Assembly: GCF_020697055.1 (NCBI RefSeq)
Contig: NZ_JAJFBP010000011.1
Span: 1-64,000 of the forward strand
Length of the DNA: 64,000 bases
Origin: Panacagrimonas sp.
Lineage (GTDB): Bacteria > Pseudomonadota > Gammaproteobacteria > Nevskiales > Nevskiaceae
Direction: 5' to 3'
Both the position numbers and the translations under genes were made by a program. Below, piece after piece: positions 31,936-45,383 of the stretch (its first letter is position 1; the number at the start of each line of letters is the position of its first letter). The notes under the pieces are model-generated. The model searched no databases. It was not told the DNA's origin and was given only the letters and a program-made list of their open reading frames with translations.

Positions 31936-32615
31936 ACTTTCAGGACGCGATCAATGATCTGCAGACGCTGGATATCCAGCGTCCTGGTACCTGGCCCACC
32001 TGGGTTCACGTCGCCACGGCGGTCTTGACGACGGTGCTGCTCGTCGGAGCAGGTGTGTATTTCAAGATCCTGGACATGCGCGACGAACTTCGCGCGGCAC
32101 GAGATCAGGAGACGGCCCTGTTTTCGGAGTTCGAGCAAAAGCAGAAGAAAGTGGTTGCCCTGGATGCCTACAAGGCGCAGTTGCAGGACATGGAGCGCAG
32201 TTTCGGCGCCATGCTCAAGCAGCTCCCAAGTCGCAGCGAGGTGGCGAACCTTCTCAACGACATCTCGCAAACGCGCGTGGCGAGTAGCCTGGATGAAGAG
32301 CTATTCCAGCCGCAGGCTGAGCAGCCCAAGGATTTCTACGCCGAAATCCCGAACAAGATCATCGTGACCGGCTCGTATCACGAGATGGGTACGTTCGTCA
32401 GCGGCGTTGCCAGCTTGCCTCGCATCGTCACAATCGACGAGGTGGAAATCAAACCCGGTAGCTCGGGGCCGGGTGGAAAGAGCGCAGGTCCGCTGAATCC
32501 GGAATTCCTGCGCATGACGGCCACTGCGAAGACCTACCGCTACCTGGATGAGGACGAACTGGCTGCGCAGGACGACGCGAAGAAGGCGGCGGTTCGGGCT
32601 GGAGGCAAGCCATGA
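31932..32615 (+). CDS. pilO: Type IV pilus inner-membrane protein PilO
   Basis: Partner of PilN in the periplasmic alignment complex, 227 residues. One membrane helix (VHVATAVLTTVLLVGAGVYF, about 29-48) is followed by a coiled coil (RDQETALFSEFEQKQKKVVALDAYK) and the conserved LKQLPSRSEVANLLNDIS and ITGSYHEMGTFVSGVASLPRIV-type region (here IVTGSYHEMG). Four-nucleotide overlaps with both pilN and pilP show tight operon coupling. Confidence 0.96.
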   Translation: MNFQDAINDLQTLDIQRPGTWPTWVHVATAVLTTVLLVGAGVYFKILDMRDELRAARDQETALFSEFEQKQKKVVALDAYKAQLQDMERSFGAMLKQLPSRSEVANLLNDISQTRVASSLDEELFQPQAEQPKDFYAEIPNKIIVTGSYHEMGTFVSGVASLPRIVTIDEVEIKPGSSGPGGKSAGPLNPEFLRMTATAKTYRYLDEDELAAQDDAKKAAVRAGGKP

Positions 32616-33124
32616 GGCGCGCGCTTCGGTTGGGGTGTGGCTGCCTGGTCCTGTTCGGGTTGGCGGCGTGCAGCAGCGGCATGGAGGATCTCGAGCAGAA
32701 AGTGGCCGAGGTCAAGAGCCGCAAGTCGCAGCAGATCGAGCCGGTGCCTCAGATCAAGCAGTTCGAAGCGTTTGCCTATCTGCCCGGGGAGCGGCGCGAT
32801 CCCTTCCAGCAGGCACAGCCTGAACAGGATGGATCGACTGCCGGCGGCCCACGGCCCGATCTGAATCGTCCTCGCGAGCCGCTGGAGGAATTCCCGCTCG
32901 ACGCACTTCGCATGCAGGGGGTTATCGAGACGCCCACGGCGGTCTTTGCGTTGGTCAAGGCACCCGATGGTGTCATCCACCGCGTCGGCTTGGGGAATCA
33001 CATGGGGCAGAACTACGGCCAGATCAAGGCCATTCAAGAATCTGAAATCTCACTGGCGGAGATCGTTCCAGACGGTTTCGGCGGCTGGGTTTCGCGTCCG
33101 GCCATTTTGGCCCTCGCGGAATAG
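32612..33124 (+). CDS. pilP: Type IV pilus lipoprotein PilP
   Basis: Inner-membrane lipoprotein of 170 residues bridging PilNO to the PilQ secretin. The signal peptide ends in the lipobox LAAC with acylated Cys20. A disordered region (residues about 25-75, including SRKSQQIEPVPQIKQFEAFAY) follows, then a beta-sandwich domain: PLEEFPLDALRMQGVIETPT, AFALVKAPDGVIHRVGLGNHMGQNYGQIKAI (AVFALVK in this protein). It overlaps pilO by four nucleotides and lies 22 nt upstream of pilQ. Confidence 0.96.
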   Translation: MRRALRLGCGCLVLFGLAACSSGMEDLEQKVAEVKSRKSQQIEPVPQIKQFEAFAYLPGERRDPFQQAQPEQDGSTAGGPRPDLNRPREPLEEFPLDALRMQGVIETPTAVFALVKAPDGVIHRVGLGNHMGQNYGQIKAIQESEISLAEIVPDGFGGWVSRPAILALAE

Positions 33125-33146
33125 CATCGAAGGGAGCGCGCAATCC

Positions 33147-35297
33147 ATGACGAACCATCCCCAAGTCGCAAGCATCGCAGGCCGCGTTCGCGCGGGCTGG
33201 CGCGCGACCCTGTGTGGAGTGGCCACCCTTCTCGGGCTCGCCCTGACCACGCCAGTGGTGATGGCGCAAGGCGGGACTCGAGCGCTGCAGTCCATCGACG
33301 CGGTGGCGCTCGACGGGGATCGGCTACTGTTGACGCTGACACTCTCGGAACCCGCGCCGGATCCGGTCGTTTTCACGGTCGACCAGCCTGCGCGCCTGTC
33401 GCTCGACCTGCCGGACACGAGACTCGCCGTTGCCGAGCGCTACAAGAAGATCAACATCGGCGCCGCACGCGCGATCGCAGCTGCCGAGGCCGAGGGACGG
33501 ACTCGCCTCGTGGTCGAACTCAGTCAGCTCACGACGCACGCCATTCGCATCGACGGCAACAAGGTGTTTCTCACACTCGATGGCCCTGCGGGTGCAGGGC
33601 CGGCCTACGTGCCTCCGACGGCGGTTTCAGCGGCTGCTGCCGGCGGTGCGCCGAGAGTCCAGGCGGGCATCAGTTCAATCGACTTCCGTCGCGGTGATCG
33701 GGGCGAGGGTCGCGTGGTCATCACGCTGGCCGACGCTGCGACCCCGGTCGACGTCGTCGAGGAAGGCGGCAAGGTGATCGCCCGCTTCAAGAACGCGTCC
33801 GTGCCGGACGCCCTGATTCGCCGGCTCGATGTGCTCGATTTTGCGACGCCGGTGAAGTTCATCGACACGAGCCGGCTCGGCATCAATGCCGAAGTCGCGG
33901 TGACACCGATTGCCGGCAGCGACTTCGAACAGGTGGCCTATCAGTCGGGCAACCTCTTCACGATCGAACTGCAGCCGTTGACGCAGGAGAAGATCGACGA
34001 GCGCAAGCTGCGCGAACCGGAGTACACCGGAGAGAAGATTTCGCTTTCGTTCCAGAGCGTCGACATCCGATCGCTTCTGCAGATCATCGCGGATGTCGCC
34101 GGGACCAACATGGTGGTCTCCGACGCCGTCACCGGCGAGATCGCGATCCGCCTGCAGAACGTTCCGTGGGACCAGGCCCTGGACATCATCCTGCGCACCA
34201 AGGGATTGGGCATGCGGCAGCAAGGCAACGTGATGCTCGTCGCGCCGCTCACCGAACTGGCGGAGCGCGACAAGATCGAGCTCGAGGCTCAGAAACAGCT
34301 GTCTGAACTGGCGCCGCTGCGAACGGAACTCATCCAGATCAATTACGCCAAGGCGTCGGACATCGCGGCTTTGTTAAAGGCAGGCGAAGGGTCGCTGATG
34401 TCGGAACGTGGGCGCGTGAATATCGACGAACGGACGAACACGTTGCTCATTCTCGAAACACGAGAAGTGATCTCCGAAATCCGATCGTTGATCGCGAGCC
34501 TCGATATCCCGATCAAGCAGGTCCTGATCGAGTCCCGCGTGGTGATCGCCAACAACGACTTCTCCAAGGAGCTCGGGGCGCGATTCGGCGTGAGCCACGT
34601 GAACACCTTGAACAATTCGACGATCGGAATCGGAGGCACCGCCGAAGGGGCACGAACGGCCCGAGGCGGCGTCGTACCCGGCCTTGCGAGCGGCGGGTTG
34701 AACTGGGATCTGCCGGCGGCGACCAATGCCGGAAGCATCGGCCTGGCCATCCTGGGTTCGGACTACGCGGTCGATCTGGAGCTGTCCGCACTCCAGGCGG
34801 AAGGACGTGGCGAGGTGATTTCCAGCCCGCGCGTGCTGACGTCGAATGCCAAGCAGGCTTCGATCGAACAGGGCGTCGAAATCCCGTACCAGCAAAACTC
34901 CGGTGGCGGCGGTGGTTCGACCAACATCACGTTCAAGAAAGCGGTGCTCAGCATGACGGTGACGCCCCAGATCACACCGGACAGCCGTGTGATCATGGAT
35001 CTCAACGTCACGCAGGACACGGTCGGCGACATCGTGCCCACGGGCGACGGTGGAACGGCGCCGGCAATCAATACGCGAGAGGTCAACACGCAAGCTCTCG
35101 TCGACAACGGCGCTACCGTGGTCCTCGGCGGCATCTTCGTGACGGAAAATCGCAACGATGTGAGCAAGGTTCCGCTGCTCGGCGACGTGCCGATCCTGGG
35201 TGCGCTGTTCCGCAATCGCCTGACCGTTGCCAACAAGGACGAACTGCTCATCTTCGTCACGCCGAAGATCCTGCAGGAAGGTCTGGCAATCAAGTAG
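33147..35297 (+). CDS. pilQ: Type IV pilus secretin PilQ
   Basis: Outer-membrane secretin through which the pilus leaves the cell; 716 residues. Signal peptide (TLCGVATLLGLALTTPVVMAQ) and two peptidoglycan-binding AMIN domains (about 40-130 and 165-265). The N0/STN domain covers about 293-371 (KISLSFQSVDIRSLLQIIAD) and N1 about 390-450 (INYAKASDIAALLKAGEG). The secretin core is about 460-712, with VLTSNAKQASIEQGVEIPYQ and VPLLGDVPILGALFRN near the C-terminus. The start is the ATG at 33147 after aaggga; a longer frame upstream overlaps pilP and lacks signal character. Confidence 0.96.
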   Translation: MTNHPQVASIAGRVRAGWRATLCGVATLLGLALTTPVVMAQGGTRALQSIDAVALDGDRLLLTLTLSEPAPDPVVFTVDQPARLSLDLPDTRLAVAERYKKINIGAARAIAAAEAEGRTRLVVELSQLTTHAIRIDGNKVFLTLDGPAGAGPAYVPPTAVSAAAAGGAPRVQAGISSIDFRRGDRGEGRVVITLADAATPVDVVEEGGKVIARFKNASVPDALIRRLDVLDFATPVKFIDTSRLGINAEVAVTPIAGSDFEQVAYQSGNLFTIELQPLTQEKIDERKLREPEYTGEKISLSFQSVDIRSLLQIIADVAGTNMVVSDAVTGEIAIRLQNVPWDQALDIILRTKGLGMRQQGNVMLVAPLTELAERDKIELEAQKQLSELAPLRTELIQINYAKASDIAALLKAGEGSLMSERGRVNIDERTNTLLILETREVISEIRSLIASLDIPIKQVLIESRVVIANNDFSKELGARFGVSHVNTLNNSTIGIGGTAEGARTARGGVVPGLASGGLNWDLPAATNAGSIGLAILGSDYAVDLELSALQAEGRGEVISSPRVLTSNAKQASIEQGVEIPYQQNSGGGGGSTNITFKKAVLSMTVTPQITPDSRVIMDLNVTQDTVGDIVPTGDGGTAPAINTREVNTQALVDNGATVVLGGIFVTENRNDVSKVPLLGDVPILGALFRNRLTVANKDELLIFVTPKILQEGLAIK

Positions 35298-35308
35298 ACC
35301 CTCGATGA

Positions 35309-35335
35309 GGCTGCCGGGCTGCCGGCCCGGCAGCC
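35309..35335 (+). terminator. Hairpin after pilQ
   Basis: ggctgccggg (35309-35318) pairs perfectly with cccggcagcc (35326-35335). No T-run follows (ctgtcatcc), so it may stabilise the pilQ 3' end or act with Rho rather than terminate by itself. Confidence 0.55.
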
Positions 35336-35350
35336 CTGTCATCCCGCCGC

Positions 35351-35356
35351 TATAAT
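35351..35356 (+). promoter_or_regulatory. Candidate -10 box of an aroK promoter
   Basis: A perfect TATAAT stands 110 nt before the aroK start in otherwise GC-rich sequence. No good -35 is visible at 16-18 nt upstream, where the pilQ hairpin ends. aroK-aroB-dgt could thus be transcribed apart from the pil operon. Confidence 0.45.
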
Positions 35357-35465
35357 CGCGCTCTTTGGGGGCGCGACTTATCGCGTCCTGTCATCAATGG
35401 ATGGACGACGGACGGCCGGGACGCGCGGTATCGCCCGGCCCTGATATCCCCGGCAGGCGACGATC

Positions 35466-35996
35466 GTGCGCGGCAACATCTTTCTCGTGGGACCCATGGG
35501 CGCGGGCAAGTCCACCGTGGGGAAGCGGCTGGCCGAGTCCCGCGCGATGGAATTCATCGACAGCGACAACGAGATCGAAGCGCGGACGGGCGTCGACATC
35601 GCCTACATCTTCGAAAAGGAAGGCGAGAGCGGTTTTCGCAAGCGCGAAAGGGCCGTCCTTGCCGATCTGACCCAGCGCAATGGCATCGTCTTGGCGACCG
35701 GCGGCGGGGCGATCCTGGATCCCGACAATCGCCATTGGCTCGCCTCCCGCGGCTTCGTGGTCTACCTGCACGCGAGTCTGGAGCAGCAGGTCCACCGTAC
35801 GGGTCGCACCGACAATCGTCCGCTGCTCCAGACGGGCGGCGAACGGCGCGACATTCTCGAGCGGCTTTTCGAGATGCGCGATCCGCTCTATCGTGAGATC
35901 GCCGATTTCGTGCTGCCCACTGACGGACGCAATGCGCGTGCGCTGGTGCGAGAGATCGAGGAACACCTGGAACATCGTCCCGCTGGAACCGTATGA
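35466..35996 (+). CDS. aroK: Shikimate kinase
   Basis: Phosphorylates shikimate in chorismate synthesis; 176 residues. Walker A GPMGAGKSTVGKRLAE (about 9-24), shikimate-binding DSDNEIEARTG and GFRKRE, the GGG motif ATGGGAILD (about 77-85) and the lid region RTGRTDNRPLL are present. The start is a GTG at 35466, with ggcagg upstream as a weak Shine-Dalgarno. Its stop overlaps the aroB start (ATGA), the standard aroKB pair. The position directly after pilQ is conserved across many gammaproteobacteria. Confidence 0.97.
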   Translation: MRGNIFLVGPMGAGKSTVGKRLAESRAMEFIDSDNEIEARTGVDIAYIFEKEGESGFRKRERAVLADLTQRNGIVLATGGGAILDPDNRHWLASRGFVVYLHASLEQQVHRTGRTDNRPLLQTGGERRDILERLFEMRDPLYREIADFVLPTDGRNARALVREIEEHLEHRPAGTV

Positions 35997-37117
35997 GTTC
36001 ACGCATTCTCAACGTCGAGCTCGGAAGCCGGAGCTATCCGATCCGGATCGGCTCGCGTCTGCTGCCGGATCCCGTCAGCTATCAGCTCCTTCGCGGGCGC
36101 CGAACGCTACTCCTGACCGATGAGAACGTTGCGCGACATCACCTCGAACCTGTTGTCGCGGCGCTGAAACTCACTTCCGAACAGGCGCTCGTGCTGAAGG
36201 CTGGCGAATCCCAGAAGAGCTGGGAGCGCGCAGGAGAAGTGCTCGACTGGATGCTATCCGCCCGCATCGGTCGCGATGCGGCGTTGGTCGCACTGGGCGG
36301 CGGCGTGATCGGGGACCTCGCCGGCTTCTGCGCCGCCGTTTACCAGCGTGGAATCGACTTCGTTCAGCTGCCGACCACGCTGCTTGCGCAGGTGGATTCA
36401 TCGGTTGGCGGAAAGACCGCGGTGAACCATGAGCGCGGCAAGAACCTGATCGGGGCGTTCCACCAGCCGATCGCCGTCGTCGTCGATACCGATACGCTGA
36501 CGACGTTGCCGCCGCGGGAACTCCGTGCCGGACTGGCCGAAGTGATCAAGTACGGGCTGCTCGCCGATCCGATCCTGTTCACCTGGCTGGAAAAGAATCT
36601 CGAACGGATCATCGGACTCGAACCGCAGTTCATCGCCGAGACCATCGAACGCTGTTGTGCGATCAAGGCTCGTATCGTCGGACTCGACGAGCGGGAGAAC
36701 ATTGCCGGCGGTCCTCGTGCGCTGCTGAATCTGGGCCACACGTTCGGTCACGCGATCGAGACGTACACCGGCTATGGTGAATGGCTGCATGGAGAGGCCG
36801 TCGCCACCGGCATGTGCATGGCGGCCGATCTGTCGCATCGGCTCGGATGGATCAAGTCGGTGGAGCTCGAACGCGCAACGCGTCTGCTGGGACGGGTCGG
36901 TCTTCCCACCAGCGTTCCCGCCGGTATGACGCCGAAGGACTTCCGCGACCTGATGGGTCTGGACAAGAAAGTGAAGGCCGGCAAGCTGCGCCTGGTTCTG
37001 TTGCGCAGCATCGGCGAGGCGGTGCTGACATCGGAGTTCGACGAGGGCGCCCTGATGGCGACACTCGAGAAGTACTGCAGCGCAGGCCCCGCCCACGCCT
37101 TCGCGGTGTCGATCTGA
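35993..37117 (+). CDS. aroB: 3-Dehydroquinate synthase
   Basis: Converts DAHP to 3-dehydroquinate, the second step of the shikimate pathway; NAD- and metal-dependent; 374 residues. Landmarks are LLLTDENVARHHLEPV, KAGESQKSWERAGEVLD, ALGGGVIGDLAGFCAAVYQRG, the LPTTLLAQVDSSVGGKTAVNH metal/phosphate site, GLAEVIKYGLL and LLNLGHTFGHAIET. The N-terminus (MSSRILNVELGSRSYPIRIGS) is standard. It overlaps aroK by 4 nt and dgt by 1 nt (TGATG). Confidence 0.98.
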   Translation: MSSRILNVELGSRSYPIRIGSRLLPDPVSYQLLRGRRTLLLTDENVARHHLEPVVAALKLTSEQALVLKAGESQKSWERAGEVLDWMLSARIGRDAALVALGGGVIGDLAGFCAAVYQRGIDFVQLPTTLLAQVDSSVGGKTAVNHERGKNLIGAFHQPIAVVVDTDTLTTLPPRELRAGLAEVIKYGLLADPILFTWLEKNLERIIGLEPQFIAETIERCCAIKARIVGLDERENIAGGPRALLNLGHTFGHAIETYTGYGEWLHGEAVATGMCMAADLSHRLGWIKSVELERATRLLGRVGLPTSVPAGMTPKDFRDLMGLDKKVKAGKLRLVLLRSIGEAVLTSEFDEGALMATLEKYCSAGPAHAFAVSI

Positions 37118-38265
37118 TGAAATTGGCCCCCTGCGCTGCCGATCCGGCTCGCAGCCGAGGCCGAAGATACGACGAGCCCGCGCCCTCTTTGCGCAGCGAG
37201 TTCCAGCGCGATCGCGATCGCATCGTCCATTCGGCGGCTTTTCGCAGGCTCGAGTACAAGACGCAGGTCTTCGTCAATCACGAAGGCGATCTGTTCCGCA
37301 CGCGGCTCACCCATTCGATCGAGGTTGCGCAGATCGCGCGCAACGTCGCCCGTACGTTGGATTTGAACGAGGATCTCGCCGAGACGATCTCTCTGGCGCA
37401 CGATCTCGGCCATACACCGTTCGGGCATGCGGGGCAGGACGCGCTCGACGACTGCATGAAGGAGTACGGCGGGTTCGAGCACAATCTGCAGTCTCTGCGA
37501 GTCGTCGACGAACTCGAGGACAAGTACGCGAATTTCCGCGGGCTGAACCTGTGTTTCGAGACGCGCGAAGGCATTCTCAAGCATTGCTCGCCCCGAAACG
37601 CGAAGCTGCTCGGCGAGATCGGGCAGCGGTTCCTGGATCACACGCAGCCGGGTCTCGAAGCGCAGATCGCGAATGTCGCGGATGAAATCGCGTACAACAA
37701 TCACGACATCGACGATGGGTTGCGTGCCGGCCTGCTAGGCATTGATCAGCTACGAACCGTGCCGCTTTTCGCGCGCCATCACGACGCGGCGCGCGCAGCG
37801 CATCCCGGGATGAATCCCAAGCAGGAACGTCACGAGACCATCCGGCGCATCATCACCACGCTGGTCAGCGACCTCGTCGAATCCAGCCGCGAGCGCATCG
37901 TCAGTGCCGCTCCTACGAGCATCGACGACGTGCGACGTCATAGCGGCGCGCTGATCGGCTACAGCGACGGAGTCCGCGAAGAGAACCGCCAGATGAAGCG
38001 GTTCCTGCGCGACAACCTGTACATGCACCATCAGGTGTACCGGGTGATGACCAAGGCCCGCGGCGTCGTGCGAGATCTCTTCGCGGCACTTTTTCCGGAC
38101 CCTCGGCTGCTCCCGCCTGAATTCTTCGCCGAATCCCAGCGCCTCGAGCAGGAGCATGGTCCGTCCGGCCGTGCCCGGGTCGTCGCGGACTACATCGCCG
38201 GGATGACCGATCGTTACGCGTTGGACGAGCACGAGCGGCTGTTCGACCCTCGTCGGCTGCGCTGA
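37117..38265 (+). CDS. dgt: dGTPase-like HD-domain triphosphohydrolase
   Basis: Predicted deoxynucleoside triphosphate triphosphohydrolase (short, type 2 dGTPase-like; 382 residues against about 505 for E. coli Dgt). The HD-domain metal ligands are visible: FRTRLTHSIEVAQIARNVAR (His) and ISLAHDLGHTPFGHAGQDAL (HD), with the distal Asp in ANVADEIAYNNHDIDDGL. It cleaves dNTPs to the nucleoside and tripolyphosphate, balancing pools. Its ATG overlaps the aroB stop by one base, so it is translationally coupled to the aromatic operon, a common but unexplained association. Confidence 0.93.
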   Translation: MKLAPCAADPARSRGRRYDEPAPSLRSEFQRDRDRIVHSAAFRRLEYKTQVFVNHEGDLFRTRLTHSIEVAQIARNVARTLDLNEDLAETISLAHDLGHTPFGHAGQDALDDCMKEYGGFEHNLQSLRVVDELEDKYANFRGLNLCFETREGILKHCSPRNAKLLGEIGQRFLDHTQPGLEAQIANVADEIAYNNHDIDDGLRAGLLGIDQLRTVPLFARHHDAARAAHPGMNPKQERHETIRRIITTLVSDLVESSRERIVSAAPTSIDDVRRHSGALIGYSDGVREENRQMKRFLRDNLYMHHQVYRVMTKARGVVRDLFAALFPDPRLLPPEFFAESQRLEQEHGPSGRARVVADYIAGMTDRYALDEHERLFDPRRLR

Positions 38266-38277
38266 GCGGGTTCAGCC

Positions 38278-38970
38278 ATGGCTCGCCTGCCTCGTCTGAC
38301 GGTCGCGGAATTCCCGCATCACGTCATCCAGCGTGGAAACGACCGGCAGGCCATTTTTCGGGACGAGGTCGATTTCGAGCGCATGATCGAGTTGCTCATC
38401 GAACACGCCTCGCGCGAAAAGGTGGCGGTTCACAGCTACGTGCTGATGACCAACCACCTGCACTTGTTGGTGACGCCGCAGACCGTCACCGGTCTGCCGC
38501 GAATGATGCAGGCGGTGGGCCGGCGCTATGTCCAGTACTTCAATCGCCGGCACGGCCGTACCGGCACGCTGTGGGAAGGCCGATATCGCGCGACCGCGAT
38601 CCAGACCGAGCGGTACTGTCTGGCGTGCATGACCTATATCGATCTCAATCCGGTGCGAGCGGGGATGGTGAAGCGACCGGAGGACTACCGATGGTCCAGC
38701 CATGATCACTATCGGGGCCTGCGCAGCGACAAGCTGATCACCGTACCGCCGGTGTACTGGGCGCTCGGTAATACCCCCTTCGAACGCGAGGCCCGGTACG
38801 GCGAACTCGTGGCGCAGGGGCCGACCGCCGAGGTACAGCGGTCGCTGACCGACTCGACGCTCAAAGGCTGGGCTCTGGGCGATCCCGATTTTCTGGCGCT
38901 GTTACAGACGCGTACAACCCGACGATTGGCGCAGGGGCGGCCTGGGCGGCGTCCCGCCAAGACTAAATAG
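38278..38970 (+). CDS. REP-associated tyrosine transposase (RAYT, IS200/Y1 family)
   Basis: A 230-residue Y1-transposase-domain protein. The HUH motif is His60-Leu-His62 in MTNHLHLLVTP; the likely catalytic tyrosine is Tyr120 in CMTYIDLNPVRAGMV. The conserved RYVQYFNRRHGRTGTLWEGRY stretch identifies the RAYT group, single-copy enzymes associated with REP palindromes rather than with mobile IS ends. The C-terminus is basic (RTTRRLAQGRPGRRPAKTK). It begins 12 nt after dgt, so it may be read from the same transcript. A short palindrome follows at 39021, and other palindromes occur elsewhere in the window. It appears intact. Confidence 0.9.
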   Translation: MARLPRLTVAEFPHHVIQRGNDRQAIFRDEVDFERMIELLIEHASREKVAVHSYVLMTNHLHLLVTPQTVTGLPRMMQAVGRRYVQYFNRRHGRTGTLWEGRYRATAIQTERYCLACMTYIDLNPVRAGMVKRPEDYRWSSHDHYRGLRSDKLITVPPVYWALGNTPFEREARYGELVAQGPTAEVQRSLTDSTLKGWALGDPDFLALLQTRTTRRLAQGRPGRRPAKTK

Positions 38971-39020
38971 CTGGGATATCTGATCTGTCCCTAGAAAAAC
39001 GAGAGGGAAGAATGGGTCTA

Positions 39021-39047
39021 TTAAATCGGAATCTGACCCCGATTTTA
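39021..39047. repeat. Palindrome downstream of the RAYT gene
   Basis: aaatcgg (39023-39029) pairs with ccgattt (39039-39045) around aatctgacc; the outer t...a pair adds one base across a mismatch. Together with the gggtcta/gtccctag words nearby (38980-39020) it resembles the aaatcgg-tctgacccc palindromes that flank RAYT genes in Xanthomonadales. It may be a REP-like substrate or the transcript end. Confidence 0.55.
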
Positions 39048-39117
39048 GTGCTTGGCACTGATGTTGCGCCGCCATATGCTCCGCGGTCCCGATTGCCCGA
39101 CATCCGCAGGTCAGTCC

Positions 39118-43857
<4,740 letters not shown>

Positions 43858-43865
43858 TTGATCTA

Positions 43866-43883
43866 CGGGGCCGGAAGGCCCCG
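43866..43883 (+). other. Hairpin between gltB and gltD
   Basis: cggggcc (43866-43872) and ggccccg (43877-43883) form a perfect 7-bp stem around ggaa, a GNRA-like tetraloop, in the 48-nt gap. No T-run follows, so it is more likely an mRNA processing or stability element than a full terminator. Confidence 0.6.
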
Positions 43884-43905
43884 CTTGAACGCAATAGAGA
43901 TCCAC

Positions 43906-45369
43906 ATGGGCAAGATCACCGGATTCCTCGAGTTCGAACGGCAGAAAGAGGCCTACCTGCCGGTTCCGCAGCGCGTGAAGAACAACAAGGAGTTCGTTCT
44001 CACGCTCGAGAACGACAAGGCCAAGACGCAGGCGGCGCGCTGCATGAACTGCGGCACGCCGTTCTGCATGACCGGCTGTCCGGTGAACAACATCATCCCG
44101 GACTGGAACGACCTGGTTTACACGCAGGACTACCGCACCGCGCTGGATACGCTCCACAGCACGAACAACTTTCCGGAGTTCACCGGACGCGTGTGCCCCG
44201 CGCCCTGCGAGGCGGCGTGCACGCTCAACGTCAACAACGATCCGGTCGGCATCAAGTCGATCGAACTGTTCATCGTCGAAAAGGGCTGGGAGAACGGCTG
44301 GATCCAGCCGCAGCCTGCCGCGACGAAGACCGGAAAGTCGGTGGCCGTGGTCGGCTCGGGGCCGGCGGGTCTGGCCGCCGCGCAGCAGCTCTCGCGCGCC
44401 GGGCACAGCGTCACGGTGTTTGAGAAGAACGATCGCATCGGCGGCCTGCTGCGTTACGGCATTCCGGGCTTCAAGCTCGACAAAGGCTTCGTCGACCGCC
44501 GCCTCGAGCAGATGAAGGGTGAGGGCGTGACGTTCCGCACCGGCGTGTTCGTCGGCAAGGAGCCGTTGAAGGAAATCACCAACTGGGCGAAGGAGACGCG
44601 CTCGGCCGAGCAGCTCCTCAAGGACTTCGACGCCGTGTTGCTCACCGGCGGCTCGGAACAGGGTCGTGATCTGCCGGTGCCGGGGCGTGAGCTCAAGGGA
44701 ATCCACTTCGCGATGGAGTTCCTGCCGCAGCAGAACAAGATCGACGCCGGCGACAAGGTCAAGGATCAGCTGCGCGCCGATGGCAAGCACGTGGTGGTCA
44801 TCGGCGGTGGCGACACCGGCTCCGATTGCGTCGGCACCAGCCGCCGCCACGGCGCCGAGACCATCACGCAGTTCGAATTGCTGCCGCAGCCGCCGGAGCA
44901 GGAGAACAAGCCGCTGGTGTGGCCCTACTGGCCCATCAAGCTGCGCACCTCGTCGTCGCACGAGGAAGGCTGCGAACGCGACTGGTCGGTGGCGACCAAG
45001 CGCTTCGAAGGCAGGAACGGCAAGGTCGAGAAGCTCGTCGGTGCCCGTCTCGAGTGGAAGGACGGAAAGATGAGCGAGGTCCCGAACTCCGAGTTCGAGC
45101 TCAAGGCCGATCTCGTGCTGCTTGCGATGGGGTTCGTTGCGCCGGCGGCGCAGGTGCTCGGTGCGTTCGGCGTCGAGAAGGACGCGCGCGGCAACGCCAA
45201 GGCCACGACCGACGGCGAAGGTTGCTACAAGACCAACGTCGACAAGGTGTTCGCCGCCGGCGACATGCGCCGCGGCCAGTCGCTGGTGGTGTGGGCGATC
45301 CGCGAAGGCCGTCAAGCCGCCCGAGCGGTCGACGAGTTCCTGATGGGCGCGTCCGACCTGCCGCGCTGA
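43906..45369 (+). CDS. gltD: Glutamate synthase (NADPH) small subunit
   Basis: Takes electrons from NADPH and passes them through FAD and Fe-S clusters to GltB; 487 residues. The N-terminal Fe-S domain has [22 protein letters not shown] and [11 protein letters not shown]. The FAD motif is [21 protein letters not shown] (split by one residue from the consensus) and the NADPH motif [13 protein letters not shown]. The C-terminal [26 protein letters not shown] closes the FAD site. The start is the ATG giving [12 protein letters not shown], the usual N-terminus. The GH5 lipoprotein gene follows after 14 nt. Confidence 0.97.
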   Translation: MGKITGFLEFERQKEAYLPVPQRVKNNKEFVLTLENDKAKTQAARCMNCGTPFCMTGCPVNNIIPDWNDLVYTQDYRTALDTLHSTNNFPEFTGRVCPAPCEAACTLNVNNDPVGIKSIELFIVEKGWENGWIQPQPAATKTGKSVAVVGSGPAGLAAAQQLSRAGHSVTVFEKNDRIGGLLRYGIPGFKLDKGFVDRRLEQMKGEGVTFRTGVFVGKEPLKEITNWAKETRSAEQLLKDFDAVLLTGGSEQGRDLPVPGRELKGIHFAMEFLPQQNKIDAGDKVKDQLRADGKHVVVIGGGDTGSDCVGTSRRHGAETITQFELLPQPPEQENKPLVWPYWPIKLRTSSSHEEGCERDWSVATKRFEGRNGKVEKLVGARLEWKDGKMSEVPNSEFELKADLVLLAMGFVAPAAQVLGAFGVEKDARGNAKATTDGEGCYKTNVDKVFAAGDMRRGQSLVVWAIREGRQAARAVDEFLMGASDLPR

Positions 45370-45383
45370 AAACGAGGGCGCGC

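Noticed and set aside
35298-35465. Possible small RNA or tRNA gene between pilQ and aroK
   Set aside because: A single hairpin and a -10 box explain the region; no cloverleaf, T-loop or CCA end is present.
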